Shown one piece after another: positions 32,966-40,233 of a stretch of 64,000 nucleotides of DNA. Within the stretch, counting starts at the first letter, position 1. Each line of letters begins with the position of its first letter. The notes under the pieces were generated by a model, which had not been told where the DNA came from, searched no databases, and saw only the letters and a program-made list of their open reading frames with translations. A program made the translations under genes and the position numbers. The DNA is from Ferrovibrio xuzhouensis (GTDB lineage: Bacteria; Pseudomonadota; Alphaproteobacteria; Ferrovibrionales; Ferrovibrionaceae), in the NCBI RefSeq assembly GCF_042648965.1, contig NZ_JBHRYJ010000001.1, forward strand, positions 1,488,001-1,552,000, in the 5' to 3' direction.

Positions 32966-33667
32966 CTACTCTTTCTCTTTCTCGCGCCGCTCCGCCAGAT
33001 GCCGGCGCCATTTCGCCCGCAGCGCCGCCGGCCGTTCGGGATAGCGGTCGTCGAGGAATTCCGGCGTGCTGATGCGGTCGGCGCGGAAGTGCCGGAAGTC
33101 CTGGCGCAGCTCGCACCAGGCGGCGACGATGCGCACGGTCTCGAGGAAACCGAGCGTCACCGGCCAGACCACGCGGCGGCTGGCGCGGCCATTGGCATCG
33201 ACATAGGCAAAGGCGAGCTTGCGGCCCTGCCTGATCTGCAGCCGCAGCAGCGCGAGATCGAGCCCGTCGGCCGGCCGCACCGCAAAGGACGGCGCCGTTG
33301 CGGCGGGATCGGCGATATAGGGCCGCAGCTTCTCCGGGATCGCCGCCTCGATCTTGGCGATCAGGTCCTGCGCCGCGCGCGCCAGCGCCGGGTCGCCCTG
33401 GCCGCTGACCCATTGCGCGCCGAGCACGGCGGCCTCGATCTCGTCCGGTGTCAGCATCAGCGGCGGCATGTCGTAGCCTCCTTCCAGCACATAGCCCAGC
33501 CCGGCCTCGCCGCGGATCGGCACGCGCTGCGCCATCAGTTCGGCGATGTCGCGATAGAGCGTGCGCGTCGAGCATTCCAGCTCGGTGGCGATGGCCTCGC
33601 CGGTCAGCGGCGCGCGGGCCCGGCGCAGGATCTGGATGATCTGGAACAGGCGGTCGGCACGACGCAT
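32966..33667 (-). CDS. YafY-like HTH/WYL transcriptional regulator
   Basis: 233 residues. The N-terminal DeoR-type HTH is RRADRLFQIIQILRRARAPL with the recognition helix ECSTRTLYRDIAEL. The WYL-like effector domain occupies about 135-200, and the C-terminal WCX part reads FRADRIS. The start at 33667 (AGGA nine bases upstream) fits the family better than an earlier ATG at 33766, which would run through the operators. It is divergent from a GST gene, with two operator-like palindromes between, so it likely controls both (inference). The ligand is unknown. Confidence 0.93.
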   Translation of the reverse strand: MRRADRLFQIIQILRRARAPLTGEAIATELECSTRTLYRDIAELMAQRVPIRGEAGLGYVLEGGYDMPPLMLTPDEIEAAVLGAQWVSGQGDPALARAAQDLIAKIEAAIPEKLRPYIADPAATAPSFAVRPADGLDLALLRLQIRQGRKLAFAYVDANGRASRRVVWPVTLGFLETVRIVAAWCELRQDFRHFRADRISTPEFLDDRYPERPAALRAKWRRHLAERREKEKE

Positions 33668-33699
33668 CGGGTTCGGTCCTGGAGGAAAGCTGGGGCCGG

Positions 33700-33723
33700 G
33701 CTGCTGACAGCGTGCTGGCAGCA
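33700..33723. promoter_or_regulatory. 24-bp palindromic operator, copy 1
   Basis: Half-sites CTGCTGACAGCG and TGCTGGCAGCAG, nearly palindromic. It differs at two positions from the perfect copy 54 bp away. It lies 33 bp upstream of the WYL regulator start. Confidence 0.75.
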
Positions 33724-33753
33724 GGGAAAGACGGCCGGCAGACTGCCGCGGCA

Positions 33754-33777
33754 CTGCTGACAGCATGCTGTCAGCAG
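33754..33777. promoter_or_regulatory. 24-bp palindromic operator, copy 2 (perfect)
   Basis: A perfect palindrome with half-site CTGCTGACAGCA, 84 bp upstream of the GST start and exactly 54 bp from copy 1, about five helical turns. Two like sites on one DNA face suggest cooperative binding. Confidence 0.8.
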
Positions 33778-33861
33778 CAGGCTTCTACAAGGGCGGCAAC
33801 GCAACGCCCCGCCGCCCGGACACCCCCGGACACCACTGGCGGGCATCGACAGGAGAGCCCG

Positions 33862-34680
33862 ATGAACGCCATGCCGAATGTTTACGAGATCGCCCGCAGC
33901 GCCAATGCCGCGCAGCCGATCGTGCTCTACAGCTTCGGGCCGTGGCAGGGCCTGCCGTCGGGCAGCCACTTCAGCCTGAAGACCGAAATCCAGCTCAAGA
34001 TGGCCGGCCTGGCCTACATCAAGGATTTCACCGGCCAGGCGCAGGCACCGAAGGGCAAGCTGCCCTATATCCGCGACGGCCAGGAGATCGTGCCCGACAG
34101 CACCTTCATCCGCGCCCATATCGAGCGCAAATACGGCCTCGACCTCGATGCCGGGCTGGATGCGCGCCAGCGCGCGGAAAGCTGGAGCATCGAACGCATG
34201 CTGGAAGACCATCTCGGCTGGGCAATGGCGTGGTTCCGCTGGATTCCGGCGGAGAATTTCGCCGCCGGCCCGGCGCGTTTCTTCGACACCGCGCCGGCGG
34301 AACTGCAGGACGACCTGCGCAACAACGCGCTGGCGAAAGTGACCGGCAACATGCATGCCCATGGCATCGGCCGGCACAGCATGAACGAGGTGGCGCAACT
34401 CGGCATCCGCTCGCTGGAGAGCTTCGCCATGCTGCTCGGCGGCCGCGACTTCCTGTTCGGCGATGCACCGACCGCCACCGATGCGACGGCGGCCGGCGTG
34501 CTCGCCGCGCTGATCGTGCCCGACCTCGACTCGCCGTTGCGCCGTCGCGCGCTGGCGCTGGATAACGTCACCGATTACGTGACGCGGATGATGGGCCGGT
34601 TTTATCCGCCAGTAGCTCAGCCAGTGGCCCAGCCGCGCGATGCGGCGGTGAAGACCGAGACGGATGCCGCCGCGGCGTGA
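33862..34680 (+). CDS. Glutathione S-transferase family protein
   Basis: 272 residues. A thioredoxin-like N-domain (about 18-95, IVLYSFGPWQGLPSGSHFSL, then KGKLPYIRDGQEIVPDSTFI with the conserved cis-Pro) is followed by a helical C-domain. The shape with the W-Q-G-x-P start and an ID.STFI-type segment resembles the metaxin/Tom37-like and FAEH subgroup, not the classical detoxifying enzymes. AGGAGAG precedes the ATG at 33862. The gene is divergent from the WYL regulator and has a strong terminator. The substrate is unknown. Confidence 0.9.
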   Translation: MNAMPNVYEIARSANAAQPIVLYSFGPWQGLPSGSHFSLKTEIQLKMAGLAYIKDFTGQAQAPKGKLPYIRDGQEIVPDSTFIRAHIERKYGLDLDAGLDARQRAESWSIERMLEDHLGWAMAWFRWIPAENFAAGPARFFDTAPAELQDDLRNNALAKVTGNMHAHGIGRHSMNEVAQLGIRSLESFAMLLGGRDFLFGDAPTATDATAAGVLAALIVPDLDSPLRRRALALDNVTDYVTRMMGRFYPPVAQPVAQPRDAAVKTETDAAAA

Positions 34681-34728
34681 GGCCTGCCCCTCGCCTCATA
34701 CCGCACGCCTGCCTCCCCGGCAGACGAA

Positions 34729-34757
34729 AGCCCCCGCAGCAATGCGGGGGCTTTTTT
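34729..34757 (+). terminator. Intrinsic terminator after the GST gene
   Basis: Stem GCCCCCGC/GCGGGGGC with a six-base loop, preceded by AAA and followed by six Ts (34752-34757). A textbook Rho-independent terminator. Confidence 0.95.
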
Positions 34758-34916
34758 GCCTTTCTGTGTTGCGCAATACAGCTCACCTTATAAGTTTAGG
34801 CTTTACTGCCAAGTCCTTTGATCTCACTTATCAATCTACTATGTTGCTCTTTCAAAAAGTTAGGCTTTAGTAAAGCTCAACTCTTTCCTATTTTCTCCAC
34901 ACCTTCCGTTTAAAGC

Positions 34917-35195
34917 ATGTATGAATCTGACTTCAAAGCCTCACTTATAGACTTCCTCCTAGTGAATTTTAGTGAGGAAGAACGCACTATTGCATTGGAA
35001 GTGCCCTTCGTTGGCGCACGAAGGCGTGCGGATATCTTGGTTGTTTCAAAAGATGAAATGGTAGGGATCGAGGTCAAAACTCAATTTGATAACATCTATG
35101 GGGTAGAAAAACAGCTGGAGGATTACGTTAGCGACAAGAATCTTTTCTTGAGATACCGACGTCTTAAAATCAAGAATTTACTGCGGCCCGCATAG
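34917..35195 (+). CDS. Truncated PD-(D/E)XK nuclease-like protein (sce7726-like)
   Basis: 92 residues in an AT-rich island. The segment EVPFVGARRRADILVV, then EMVGIEVKTQFDNI, has the order of the PD-(D/E)XK nuclease core: Asp39, and Glu52-x-Lys54 on the next strand. The R-R-A-D plus E-V-K pairing resembles the sce7726 family, whose members run to about 200 residues. Here the frame ends soon after EKQLEDYV, so the C-terminal part is missing. It lacks a good ribosome site. It may be a decayed remnant or a small active core; I favour the first. Confidence 0.55.
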   Translation: MYESDFKASLIDFLLVNFSEEERTIALEVPFVGARRRADILVVSKDEMVGIEVKTQFDNIYGVEKQLEDYVSDKNLFLRYRRLKIKNLLRPA

Positions 35196-35216
35196 CATCC
35201 GTTAGAATTATTTGAA

Positions 35217-35231
35217 GTACTTCGTTTGTTC
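35217..35231. promoter_or_regulatory. LexA-like site 1 (GTAC-N7-GTTC)
   Basis: GTAC-TTCGTTT-GTTC. Alphaproteobacterial LexA boxes read GTTC-N7-GTTC, so one half is exact and the other has one change. The same form recurs at 35332. Confidence 0.35.
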
Positions 35232-35250
35232 TCTTTTGCCAGTTCGCGTA

Positions 35251-35305
35251 CACCGCAGCATGAGCCCGCCTCCCGCCGCCGGCGCAAAAACCGCAACTAC
35301 CCCGG
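35251..35305. repeat. 55-bp direct repeat, copy A
   Basis: Starts CACCGCAGCATGAGCC and contains GGCGCAAAAA. It matches copy B at 35606 at 48 of 55 positions, with no gaps. Confidence 0.85.
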
Positions 35306-35331
35306 CATGCCGTTGACCGGCCTGCTTTATT

Positions 35332-35346
35332 GTACTATATTTGTTC
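35332..35346. promoter_or_regulatory. LexA-like site 2 (GTAC-N7-GTTC)
   Basis: GTAC-TATATTT-GTTC. The flanking CTCTTT is shared with site 1, so the two look like a duplicated element. Confidence 0.4.
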
Positions 35347-35417
35347 TCTTTATGCAAACCCGCTGTCGGCCATCGTGAATCCGCCGTCTGCCGGCCGACC
35401 CGCCATCGCCGGGTGAT

Positions 35418-35435
35418 ATCACTGATATCAGTGAT
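35418..35435. promoter_or_regulatory. Perfect 18-bp palindrome before the ABC operon
   Basis: Half-site ATCACTGAT, perfectly inverted with no spacer, about 310 bp upstream of the ABC ATPase start. It has the size and symmetry of a TetR, GntR or MarR operator. Its regulator is not next to it. Confidence 0.6.
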
Positions 35436-35459
35436 GGCGCCGGGATCGCGCCAGCGGGC

Positions 35460-35590
35460 CGGAACGGTGCGAAACGGGCACCGGCGGTCCGCAGCGGTCA
35501 CCAGCGGTCCAAAATGGTCACCCGCGGTCGCCAGCGGTGCGAAACGGTCACCAGCGGGACGCAACGGACCGGAACGGACCGGATTGAAAC
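35460..35590. repeat. Degenerate minisatellite of CCAGCGGTC/GAAACGG units
   Basis: The motifs GGTCACCAGCGG, GGTGCGAAACGG and GGACCGGAACGG recur about ten times in 130 bases, with 10-20 bp spacing. No reading frame makes sense across it. It lies between the two 55-bp repeats. Confidence 0.7.
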
Positions 35591-35605
35591 CCGGCCGCGC
35601 CACTG

Positions 35606-35660
35606 CACCGCAGCATGAGCCGGCTTCCCGCTGCCGGCGCAAAAATCGCAACCGCTCCGG
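35606..35660. repeat. 55-bp direct repeat, copy B
   Basis: Second copy, 355 bp from copy A and in the same orientation, differing at seven positions. It ends 85 bp before the ABC ATPase start. Confidence 0.85.
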
Positions 35661-35745
35661 GCTTTACGGCGCGGCGGCGCTGTCGTTATCGTGCGCCGAC
35701 GTCCTGCGACGCATACGAACAAACTCCCCGGGAGGGAACCAGCCG

Positions 35746-36609
35746 GTGACGCCCCAGGCCGCCAGCAGCAGCCTTGCATCCGCGGCCGCGCCATCGCCGC
35801 CCGCCCGCCCCGCCGTGCGGCTGTCGGGCCTCGACATCACCTTCCAGCTCAAGGTCGGCTTCAGCCACCGGGCCGTGGCCGGCATCGACCTTGCCGTGGC
35901 GCCGGGCGAATTCGTCGCCATCGTCGGGCCGACCGGCTGCGGCAAGTCGACACTGCTGAATGCCGCCGCCGGCCTGCTGAAGCCGTCGGCCGGCAGCGTC
36001 GAGATCGACGGCGCGGCGCTGTCGGGGCTGAATGCGAAGGCCGGCTACCTGTTCCAGGCCGATGCGCTGATGCCGTGGAAGACGGCCCTGGAGAATGTCG
36101 CCGTGGCGCTGGAGCCGCAGCGGGTGAAGAAGCCTGAGGCGCTGGCCCGCGCGCGCGACTGGCTCGGCCGCGTCGGGCTGAAGGGCTTTGCCGACCGCCA
36201 TCCGCATATGCTGTCGGGCGGCCAGCGTAAGCGCGTCGCGCTGGCGCAGATGCTGATCCGCGATCCGGCAATCCTGCTGATGGACGAGCCCTTCGGGCCG
36301 CTGGATGCGCAGACCCGGCAGATCATGGGCAACCTGCTGCTCGATCTGTGGGCGGCCGACAGGAAAGCCTGCCTGTTCGTCACCCATGACCTGGAAGAGG
36401 CCATCGCATTGGCCGACCGCGTGGTGGTGATGTCGGCCGGCCCTGCCGCCGGCATCGTCGGCGACTACCGCGTGCCGCTTGAGCGGCCGCGCGACATCGC
36501 CGAGATCCGCACCGAAGCCGCCTTCCACGACATCCACAAGGCGATCTGGGCCACGTTGCGCGTGGAAGTGCAGAAGGCCTACATGCAGGGCGAGGACGCG
36601 CAACAATGA
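35746..36609 (+). CDS. ABC transporter ATPase, NitT/TauT type
   Basis: 287 residues. Energises import by the following permease. Walker A is GPTGCGKST, the signature LSGGQRKRVALAQ, and Walker B ILLMDEPFGPLD, with the switch His in FVTHDLEEAIALADR. About 25 low-complexity residues precede the domain. The start is the GTG at 35746 with GGGAGGG upstream. Its stop overlaps the permease start by four bases. The transporter class carries nitrate, sulfonates, pyrimidine precursors or aromatic acids; no catabolic gene adjoins, so the substrate is open. Confidence 0.95.
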   Translation: MTPQAASSSLASAAAPSPPARPAVRLSGLDITFQLKVGFSHRAVAGIDLAVAPGEFVAIVGPTGCGKSTLLNAAAGLLKPSAGSVEIDGAALSGLNAKAGYLFQADALMPWKTALENVAVALEPQRVKKPEALARARDWLGRVGLKGFADRHPHMLSGGQRKRVALAQMLIRDPAILLMDEPFGPLDAQTRQIMGNLLLDLWAADRKACLFVTHDLEEAIALADRVVVMSAGPAAGIVGDYRVPLERPRDIAEIRTEAAFHDIHKAIWATLRVEVQKAYMQGEDAQQ

Positions 36610-37412
36610 TCCCGGTTTCCCGTCCCGTCCTGCTGTTGCTGCAGGTGCTCGCCGCCGCGGTCTTCCTGCTCGCCTGGCATCTGCTGACCACCCTGCCGCT
36701 CGGCGCCGGCGGCAAGCCGTTGCTGCCGCCGTTCTTCTTCTCGACGCCGCTCGACGTGCTGGCGCGCACCTGGAAGGACCTGACCGGCACCGAGATCTGG
36801 CGCCACATCGGCATCACCCTGCTGGAAACCATCCTCGCCTTTGCCATCGGCGCCGGCGGCGGCATCGTCGTCGGCTTCGCCTTCGCGCGGCGCGCCCTGC
36901 TGGCCGCCGTGTTCGATCCCTATCTCAAGGCCGCCAACTCGCTGCCGCGCGTGGTGCTGGCGCCGATCTTCGCGCTGTGGTTCGGGCTCGGCATCTGGTC
37001 GAAGGTGGCGCTCGGCTTCACGCTGGTGTTCTTCATCGTCTTCTTCAACGTCTACCAGGGCGTCAAGGAAGTCAGCCCCACCGTGCTGGCCAACGCGCGC
37101 ATGCTGGGGATGAACGACCGCCAGTTGCTGCGCCATGTCTACTGGCCGGCGGCGCTGACCTGGATGTTCTCGTCGCTGCACACCTCGGTCGGCTTCGCGC
37201 TGATCGGCGCCGTGGTCGGCGAATACCTCGGTTCGGCGGCCGGGCTCGGCTACAAGATCCAGCAGGCGGAAAGCGTGTTCGACGTCACCGGCGTGTTCTC
37301 CGGCATGCTGGTGCTGGCGCTGTTCGTCATCGCGCTGGATGCCGTGGTCACCCTGATCGAGAACCGGCTGCTGAGCTGGCGGCCCGACAGCGGCTCGGCC
37401 CGTACGACCTGA
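36606..37412 (+). CDS. ABC transporter permease, NitT/TauT (SsuC-like) type
   Basis: 268 residues and about six or seven helices. The EAA loop that docks to the ATPase is seen as LANARMLGMNDRQLLRHVYWP. A further family segment is AANSLPRVVLAPIFALWFGL. The first helix (8-30) is followed by an exported loop with PLLPPFFFSTPLDVL. ATGA overlap with the ATPase gene couples their translation. Confidence 0.95.
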   Translation: MIPVSRPVLLLLQVLAAAVFLLAWHLLTTLPLGAGGKPLLPPFFFSTPLDVLARTWKDLTGTEIWRHIGITLLETILAFAIGAGGGIVVGFAFARRALLAAVFDPYLKAANSLPRVVLAPIFALWFGLGIWSKVALGFTLVFFIVFFNVYQGVKEVSPTVLANARMLGMNDRQLLRHVYWPAALTWMFSSLHTSVGFALIGAVVGEYLGSAAGLGYKIQQAESVFDVTGVFSGMLVLALFVIALDAVVTLIENRLLSWRPDSGSARTT

Positions 37413-37452
37413 CGACTGACAACCAAAAAACAAACACTGCGAGGAGGAAACG

Positions 37453-38463
37453 ATGAACCTGAACCTAATGCTGGCCGCCGCGGCGGCCCTGCTGCTGACG
37501 GCCGCGCAGGCGCCGGCCCAGGCGGCGCCGGAGAAGAAGGACCTGACGCTCGGCGTCGGCGGCAAGCCGTTGCTGTACTACCTGCCGCTGACCATCGCCG
37601 AGCGTCGCGGCCTGTTCAAGGAACAGGGCCTCGACGTCACCATCAACGATTTCGGCGGCGGCGCGAAGTCGCTGCAGGCCCTGGTCGGCGGCAGCGTCGA
37701 TGCCGTCACCGGCGCCTACGAGCACACCATCCGCATGCAGCAGAAGGGCCAGGACATCGAGGCGGTGATCGAGCTCGGCCGCTTCCCCGGCATCGTACTC
37801 GCCGTGAAGAAGGAACTGCAGGGCAAGGTGAAAACCGCGGCCGACCTCAAGGGCATGAAGATCGGCGTCACCGCGCCGGGCTCGTCGACCAACTTCTTCG
37901 CCAACTTCCTGATCGCCAAGGCCGGCGGCAATCCGCAGGATTCCGCCTTCATCGGCGTCGGCGGCGGCCCCGGCGGCGTGGCGGCGATCGAGAAGGGCGA
38001 GATCGATGCCATCTCGCATCTCGATCCGGTGATCTCCAAGCTGCAGCACGACAAGAGCGTGTTCATCCTGGCCGACAGCCGCACGGAAGCCGGCACCAAG
38101 GCGATCTTCGGCGGCTCCAACCCGGCCGCCGTGCTGTATCTCAAGCGCGAGTTCATCGAGAAGAACCCGCAGACCGTGCAGGCGCTGGTCAATGCCTTCC
38201 ACCATGCCTTGCTGTGGCTGGCCAAGGCGAAACCCGAGGATGTCGTCGCCACTGTCCCCGAGGCCTATTACCTCGGCGACAAGCCGCTGTATCTCGAAGC
38301 GGTGAAGAATTCGATGGAGACTTATTCGCGCACCGGCATCATCCCCAAGGCCGGCATGGAAAGCGCCTACAACATGCTGGCGCAGTTCGACCCGGATCTG
38401 GCCAAGGCGAAGATCGACCTGTCGAAGACCTTCACCGACACATTCGTCAAGGCGGCGAAGTAA
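37453..38463 (+). CDS. ABC transporter substrate-binding protein, NMT1/SsuA-like
   Basis: 336 residues. A Sec signal ending at about residue 25 (LLLTAAQAPAQA) is followed by the mature binding protein. The opening strand and loop, LPLTIAERRGLFKEQGLDV, is typical of the NitT/TauT binding proteins, and GVTAPGSSTNFFANFLIAKAG lines the cleft. AGGAGG precedes the ATG. It is the last gene of the importer, 40 bases after the permease, and would be made in excess. Ligand unknown. Confidence 0.95.
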   Translation: MNLNLMLAAAAALLLTAAQAPAQAAPEKKDLTLGVGGKPLLYYLPLTIAERRGLFKEQGLDVTINDFGGGAKSLQALVGGSVDAVTGAYEHTIRMQQKGQDIEAVIELGRFPGIVLAVKKELQGKVKTAADLKGMKIGVTAPGSSTNFFANFLIAKAGGNPQDSAFIGVGGGPGGVAAIEKGEIDAISHLDPVISKLQHDKSVFILADSRTEAGTKAIFGGSNPAAVLYLKREFIEKNPQTVQALVNAFHHALLWLAKAKPEDVVATVPEAYYLGDKPLYLEAVKNSMETYSRTGIIPKAGMESAYNMLAQFDPDLAKAKIDLSKTFTDTFVKAAK

Positions 38464-38525
38464 ACCGCCGGACTGCGCTTTACCCACGAAACACGGCCGG
38501 TACAGAACGGCCGGGGCAGCAATGT

Positions 38526-38556
38526 CCCGGCCGTCACATTCCGGCCGGGTCTTTCT
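38526..38556 (+). terminator. Terminator of the ABC operon
   Basis: Stem CCCGGCCG/CGGCCGGG, eight-base loop, then TCTTTCT. The weak U-run is offset by the strong stem. Another CGGCCG hairpin lies just upstream. Confidence 0.75.
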
Positions 38557-38586
38557 GACCTTTTCTCACCGCTGCCGCGAATCCGG

Positions 38587-38613
38587 TTGACGCCCGTACG
38601 GAGGCGCTATAAT
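38587..38613 (+). promoter_or_regulatory. Promoter TTGACG-N15-TATAAT
   Basis: TTGACG (38587-38592) and a perfect TATAAT (38608-38613), 15 bp apart, ending only eight bases before the ATG of the PAS_5 gene. The transcript would start at or next to the start codon. Confidence 0.65.
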
Positions 38614-38621
38614 GCGCCCCC

Positions 38622-39209
38622 ATGGGGATGGGCTTTCTCGATACCTTGCCGGCACCGCTTACCGCACGCAGCCGGCGTTTCTTCAGTGTCTGGCACGGCT
38701 GGCGCGGCGACCGCCTGCTGCCGGAGCGGCGCGACATCGACCATGCCGCGCTCGGCGAGCTGGCGGAGACCTGCCTGCTGCTGAACGTGCGCGGCCATGA
38801 CGACATCCTGGTCGAATGGGTCGGCCGCACGGTAACCGACCAGATCGGCGTCAACCTGACCGGCTGCAACTACCTCGACCTGACCTCGAAGGCCAACCGG
38901 TCCTGGCGGGCGCATCTGACCATGGCGCAGATGGCCCAGCCCTGTTCGGTGGCGATCTACTATTTCCTGCGGCTGGGCAGCGGCGGCATGCTGCCGATCG
39001 AATTCGTCACCGGCCCGCTGCGCGAGGACGGTGCCTCGGCCGCCACCCTGATCCTGTGCTGCGCCAGCGGCCTGCTGCCGACCGACGAGGCGCCGGCGGT
39101 CGATCCCGATTCCTACGAAGAGGGCGAAGGCCTGGTGTTCATCGATATCGGTGCCGGGGTACCGCCGATGAATCCCGCCCAGCGCCAGGACGCCCGCACA
39201 CTCCAGTAA
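38622..39209 (+). CDS. PAS_5-type domain protein, possibly from a leaderless mRNA
   Basis: 195 residues with one PAS-like domain. The pattern RFFSVWHGWRGDRLLPERRD, then DDILVEWVGRTVTDQIGVNL, marks the PAS_5 type, as in the protein at 18219. No ribosome-binding sequence precedes the ATG, and the TATAAT ends eight bases upstream, so translation probably starts at the very 5' end. No effector domain is present. The C-terminal acidic tail (DPDSYEEGEG) is unusual. Function unknown. Confidence 0.82.
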   Translation: MGMGFLDTLPAPLTARSRRFFSVWHGWRGDRLLPERRDIDHAALGELAETCLLLNVRGHDDILVEWVGRTVTDQIGVNLTGCNYLDLTSKANRSWRAHLTMAQMAQPCSVAIYYFLRLGSGGMLPIEFVTGPLREDGASAATLILCCASGLLPTDEAPAVDPDSYEEGEGLVFIDIGAGVPPMNPAQRQDARTLQ

Positions 39210-39278
39210 CCGGGCCGGCCGCGACAGCAGCCGCATGCATGACCAGGTATCGCTTCGGCCTGCAGGCTGTCGCGTCGC

Positions 39279-40130
39279 CTACAGCGCTTCCAGCAGATAG
39301 CGATTGAACTGCGACTGCACCGGCCGCGCATTGCCGGCAAACAGCTGCGCGAACTTGCGGATCTGCGCGGCCGAGGCCTCGACCGGCTGGCGATAGACGC
39401 TCCACACGATGCCTTCGCTGCAGGGCGGCGTGGTCAGCGAGCCGGCATAGCGGAAGTAATGGCGGTCGACCGGCATCAGGGCCTCGGGCCGGATCACCGC
39501 GGCAGCGGCCACCTCGGGCCCGGCCTGGGCCGGCATCGCGTCGAAGACCGGCTTCAGCGCCATGTTCTCAGCACCCGGCTGGATGAACACGCCAAGCACG
39601 GCGAGGCCGCCGGCGGTCGACCTGTGCACGAAGTGGCATTCCATGTCGAAGCGCTTGCCCGACAGCAGATGTTCGCTCGGGTGATGGAAATGGAACTGCA
39701 GCAGGTCGTAGACCGTGCCGTCGATGCGGCTCTGGCTGCCCGGCGCGCAGTTGACCTGGATGGTGTGGCCGTTGTTGACGATGCGCAGTGGCATCTCGCG
39801 AAACGCCGTCTCGATATGGCCGGTCTGCGCCGGGATCGGCCAGCGCAGGTCGATCGGGCTCTGTTCGCGGCCGATCGCGCAGGCCTGGAAATCCGGCGAC
39901 AGCTGGCCCCAGTGTTCGGGGCCGCCGGCGCCGCCATACTCCCAGTGTGGCGCCGCGTGGGCGTCGGGCGTCGGCGTGCCATGACCGGCGGCCGGTGCCG
40001 GCTGCATGTTGATATCGGTGGCAAAGGCGCGGCCGGCGAGGCCTGTGCAGATCGGGCAGGCGGCAACGGCACCCAGCATCTGCAGCACGCGGCGGCGCGG
40101 CAGGGTCGTGTTCTTTTGCGAGACGGTCAT
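39279..40130 (-). CDS. Alpha-type carbonic anhydrase, exported
   Basis: 283 residues; reversible hydration of CO2 in the periplasm. A Tat-type signal (RRRVLQMLGAVAACP) ends near residue 30. The mature enzyme has WGQLSPDF, SPIDL, the zinc ligands in LLQFHFHHPSEH (two His) and the third in ECHFVHRS, then GSLTTPPCSEGIVWSV and NRYLLEAL at the end. All the catalytic residues I can check are present. GGGGGAA lies upstream of the ATG at 40130. It is convergent with the PAS_5 gene and lies downstream of uup on the same strand. Confidence 0.96.
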   Translation of the reverse strand: MTVSQKNTTLPRRRVLQMLGAVAACPICTGLAGRAFATDINMQPAPAAGHGTPTPDAHAAPHWEYGGAGGPEHWGQLSPDFQACAIGREQSPIDLRWPIPAQTGHIETAFREMPLRIVNNGHTIQVNCAPGSQSRIDGTVYDLLQFHFHHPSEHLLSGKRFDMECHFVHRSTAGGLAVLGVFIQPGAENMALKPVFDAMPAQAGPEVAAAAVIRPEALMPVDRHYFRYAGSLTTPPCSEGIVWSVYRQPVEASAAQIRKFAQLFAGNARPVQSQFNRYLLEAL

Positions 40131-40233
40131 ACGATTCCCCCTGAATACGGTTGCAGCCGTGTCCGGTAACCCAGCCTCGCCGCGATGGCGCCACGGCTCA
40201 ACTCTTTTTTCGGTAACATCGCAGACGGAGGAC

